Below, piece by piece: positions 62,870-64,000 of a DNA stretch of 64,000 bases. The notes beneath the pieces were generated by a model. That model did no database searches and was not told the DNA's origin. It worked only from the letters and a program-made list of their open reading frames with translations. Source of the stretch: Chitinilyticum aquatile DSM 21506 (GTDB lineage Bacteria > Pseudomonadota > Gammaproteobacteria > Burkholderiales > Chitinibacteraceae); assembly GCF_000430805.1 (NCBI RefSeq), contig NZ_AUMS01000014.1:1-64000 (forward strand), in the 5' to 3' direction. Each line of letters starts with the position of its first letter. The first letter of the stretch is position 1. The position numbers and the translations under genes are program-made.

Positions 62870-64000
62870 ATGCAAATACTCAAGCCAACATTCGACAGGA
62901 TCGCACTGGCTGCGGCGGTGCTGCTGCTGGCGATTGGCCCGCTGGCGCATGTACGCGGGCTTCGGTTTGGCTGTGTGGCCATACTGGCGGCATGGTTGCT
63001 ATATCAGTTCGTCCAGGATCGCAGTTCGCTGCAGATGCCGGGCTGGCAATCGCTGCTCGCGTTTTGCGGACTGGCCGCTTTGTCACTTAAGTGGAGTGTG
63101 GCCCCGGACCTCACCATCAAGCATCTGTGGCAGGATTTGCTGCTGCCACTGATCACCGCCTTTGCCTGCTACCGTCTGGCAAGCGAAGCGGGCAACAGCC
63201 GCTGGCTGGCCGGTGCGACGGTTGTATACATCCTGCTGCTGGCAGGTATTTCACTCAGCCCGACTGATGTACTGTTCTTCGATGGTGATCGCCCGGGCAT
63301 GGCGTTCTATTACCCGGGTCTGGGCGAATCCAGCACGCTGGCCTGTTACATCCTGCCGGTATGGCTGGTCGTTCTTGTGCGCGGCAATCTGTTCTTGCGT
63401 CTTGTGGCCGGCGTTGCCCTGCTGGCAACACTGTATGTCGGCTATGCCTCGCTGAACCGGATGTTCTGGATTGCTGCGCTGGCGAGTACTGCCGTCTTTC
63501 TCCTGCTCTACCGACCCATTTCAAAGCGAACCATCCTGGCCCTGCTCCTGGTCTGCTCGGCGACGGCTGCGGTTGGCTACGTGGCATTTGCCAAGCGGCT
63601 GGCTGTATACAACATCAAATCCGATCAAGCACTTTCGACAACCATTGCGGTTGATCAGCGCCCTGCTGCCTGGAAATTCTGGCTCACCGAAGCAGGTAAT
63701 CATCTGCTGCTAGGCAAGGGCTTCGGTCGCTATACGCCTGCCGGGGACATCCAGCCCCATCGGGTTCCTGGCCTGATCATGCCCGATATGAATGCCCCGC
63801 GTTCGCTGGCGCACTCGCACAGTCTGCTGCTCAATATCGTGCTGCAGCTCGGTTTTCCGGGGCTGCTTCTGTTTGGTATTGTCGTCTTCCAGATCATGCG
63901 ACGAATGATCCGGGCAATCCGCACAAATCAGGGCCGAGTTGTCGCCGCCGGCGGCATTGCCCTGCTGGTGGCCGTCTTCATGAAAAACGCCACTGACGAT
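62870..64000 (+). CDS. O-antigen ligase family membrane protein, partial
   Basis: An open frame from ATG 62870 to the window edge (377 codons, no stop). Hydrophobic segments fill most of it (about ten so far), with a large periplasmic loop containing RPAAWKFWLTEAGNHLLLGKGFGRY and APRSLAHSHSLLLNIVLQLGFPGLLL: the H-S-H-N pattern of the Wzy_C/WaaL domain (cited by RPAAWKFW and LAHSHSLLLN). WaaL transfers O-antigen or other polymers onto lipid A-core. The gene follows the CgeB-like gene after 2 bases, so it belongs to the same operon. Confidence 0.88.
   Translation, partial: MQILKPTFDRIALAAAVLLLAIGPLAHVRGLRFGCVAILAAWLLYQFVQDRSSLQMPGWQSLLAFCGLAALSLKWSVAPDLTIKHLWQDLLLPLITAFACYRLASEAGNSRWLAGATVVYILLLAGISLSPTDVLFFDGDRPGMAFYYPGLGESSTLACYILPVWLVVLVRGNLFLRLVAGVALLATLYVGYASLNRMFWIAALASTAVFLLLYRPISKRTILALLLVCSATAAVGYVAFAKRLAVYNIKSDQALSTTIAVDQRPAAWKFWLTEAGNHLLLGKGFGRYTPAGDIQPHRVPGLIMPDMNAPRSLAHSHSLLLNIVLQLGFPGLLLFGIVVFQIMRRMIRAIRTNQGRVVAAGGIALLVAVFMKNATDD

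Overview
The window is GC-rich bacterial chromosome, almost certainly from a betaproteobacterium and probably from the order Neisseriales. Support comes from the rplU-rpmA-obgE order, a sigma factor-DUF3619-DUF3106-RDD operon next to ilvIHC, a Gcr-type membrane protein, the O2-independent ubiquinone genes ubiU-ubiV-ubiT, and Neisseria-like LPS glycosyltransferases. Coding density is high; most genes are core metabolism, envelope and translation genes, with some accessory islands.

Layout. 1-700: tail of an Rhs-type gene cut by a truncated IS3-family element. 0.8-8.3 kb: metF, then a TetR repressor divergent from a three-gene RND efflux operon, with an 18-bp palindromic operator between them. 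8.3-11.8 kb (minus): 2OG-Fe(II) oxygenase, Gcr-like membrane protein, fructosamine kinase. 11.9-15.2 kb (minus): three tandem paralogous membrane proteins of unknown function. 15.3-17.6 kb (minus): ubiT, ubiV, ubiU with FNR-like sites upstream. 18-24.3 kb: a 6-phosphogluconate dehydrogenase homologue, a large hybrid histidine kinase, ubiK, and glnK-amtB behind a sigma54 promoter with an NtrC-like site. 24.4-32.4 kb: small accessory genes, including two ankyrin-repeat paralogues, two zinc-ribbon membrane proteins, gabD and ybeY. 32.4-38.8 kb: prolyl oligopeptidase, DUF454, corC, lnt and an SGNH hydrolase. 38.9-44.6 kb: the sigma/DUF3619/DUF3106/RDD operon, divergent from ilvI-ilvH-ilvC. 45-48.8 kb: DUF2752 protein, three more zinc-ribbon membrane proteins and an AraC regulator. 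48.9-52.3 kb: tRNA-Pro, ispB, rplU-rpmA-obgE. 52.4-56.2 kb: small hypothetical genes, a TIM-barrel protein, threonine aldolase and an alpha/beta hydrolase. 56.4-64 kb: a tightly packed LPS/glycan operon (UDP-sugar epimerase, two GT9 heptosyltransferase-like, two GT4 and one CgeB-like glycosyltransferase, O-antigen ligase) running off the end.

The most striking signal is a family of dispersed palindromic elements of nearly constant size (48-49 bp), with ends GGGTAT...ATACCC and inner arms close to GCAGCC(C/A)TTT...AAA(G/T)GGCTGC. I count about 16 copies in 64 kb. Most sit between genes, several directly after terminators or overlapping stop and start codons, and three lie inside reading frames (outer-membrane efflux protein, a GT4 and a GT9 glycosyltransferase) without breaking them. 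The arms differ between copies but usually still pair within a copy. I do not recognise this family. All functional calls are from reading the sequence; no searches were run.
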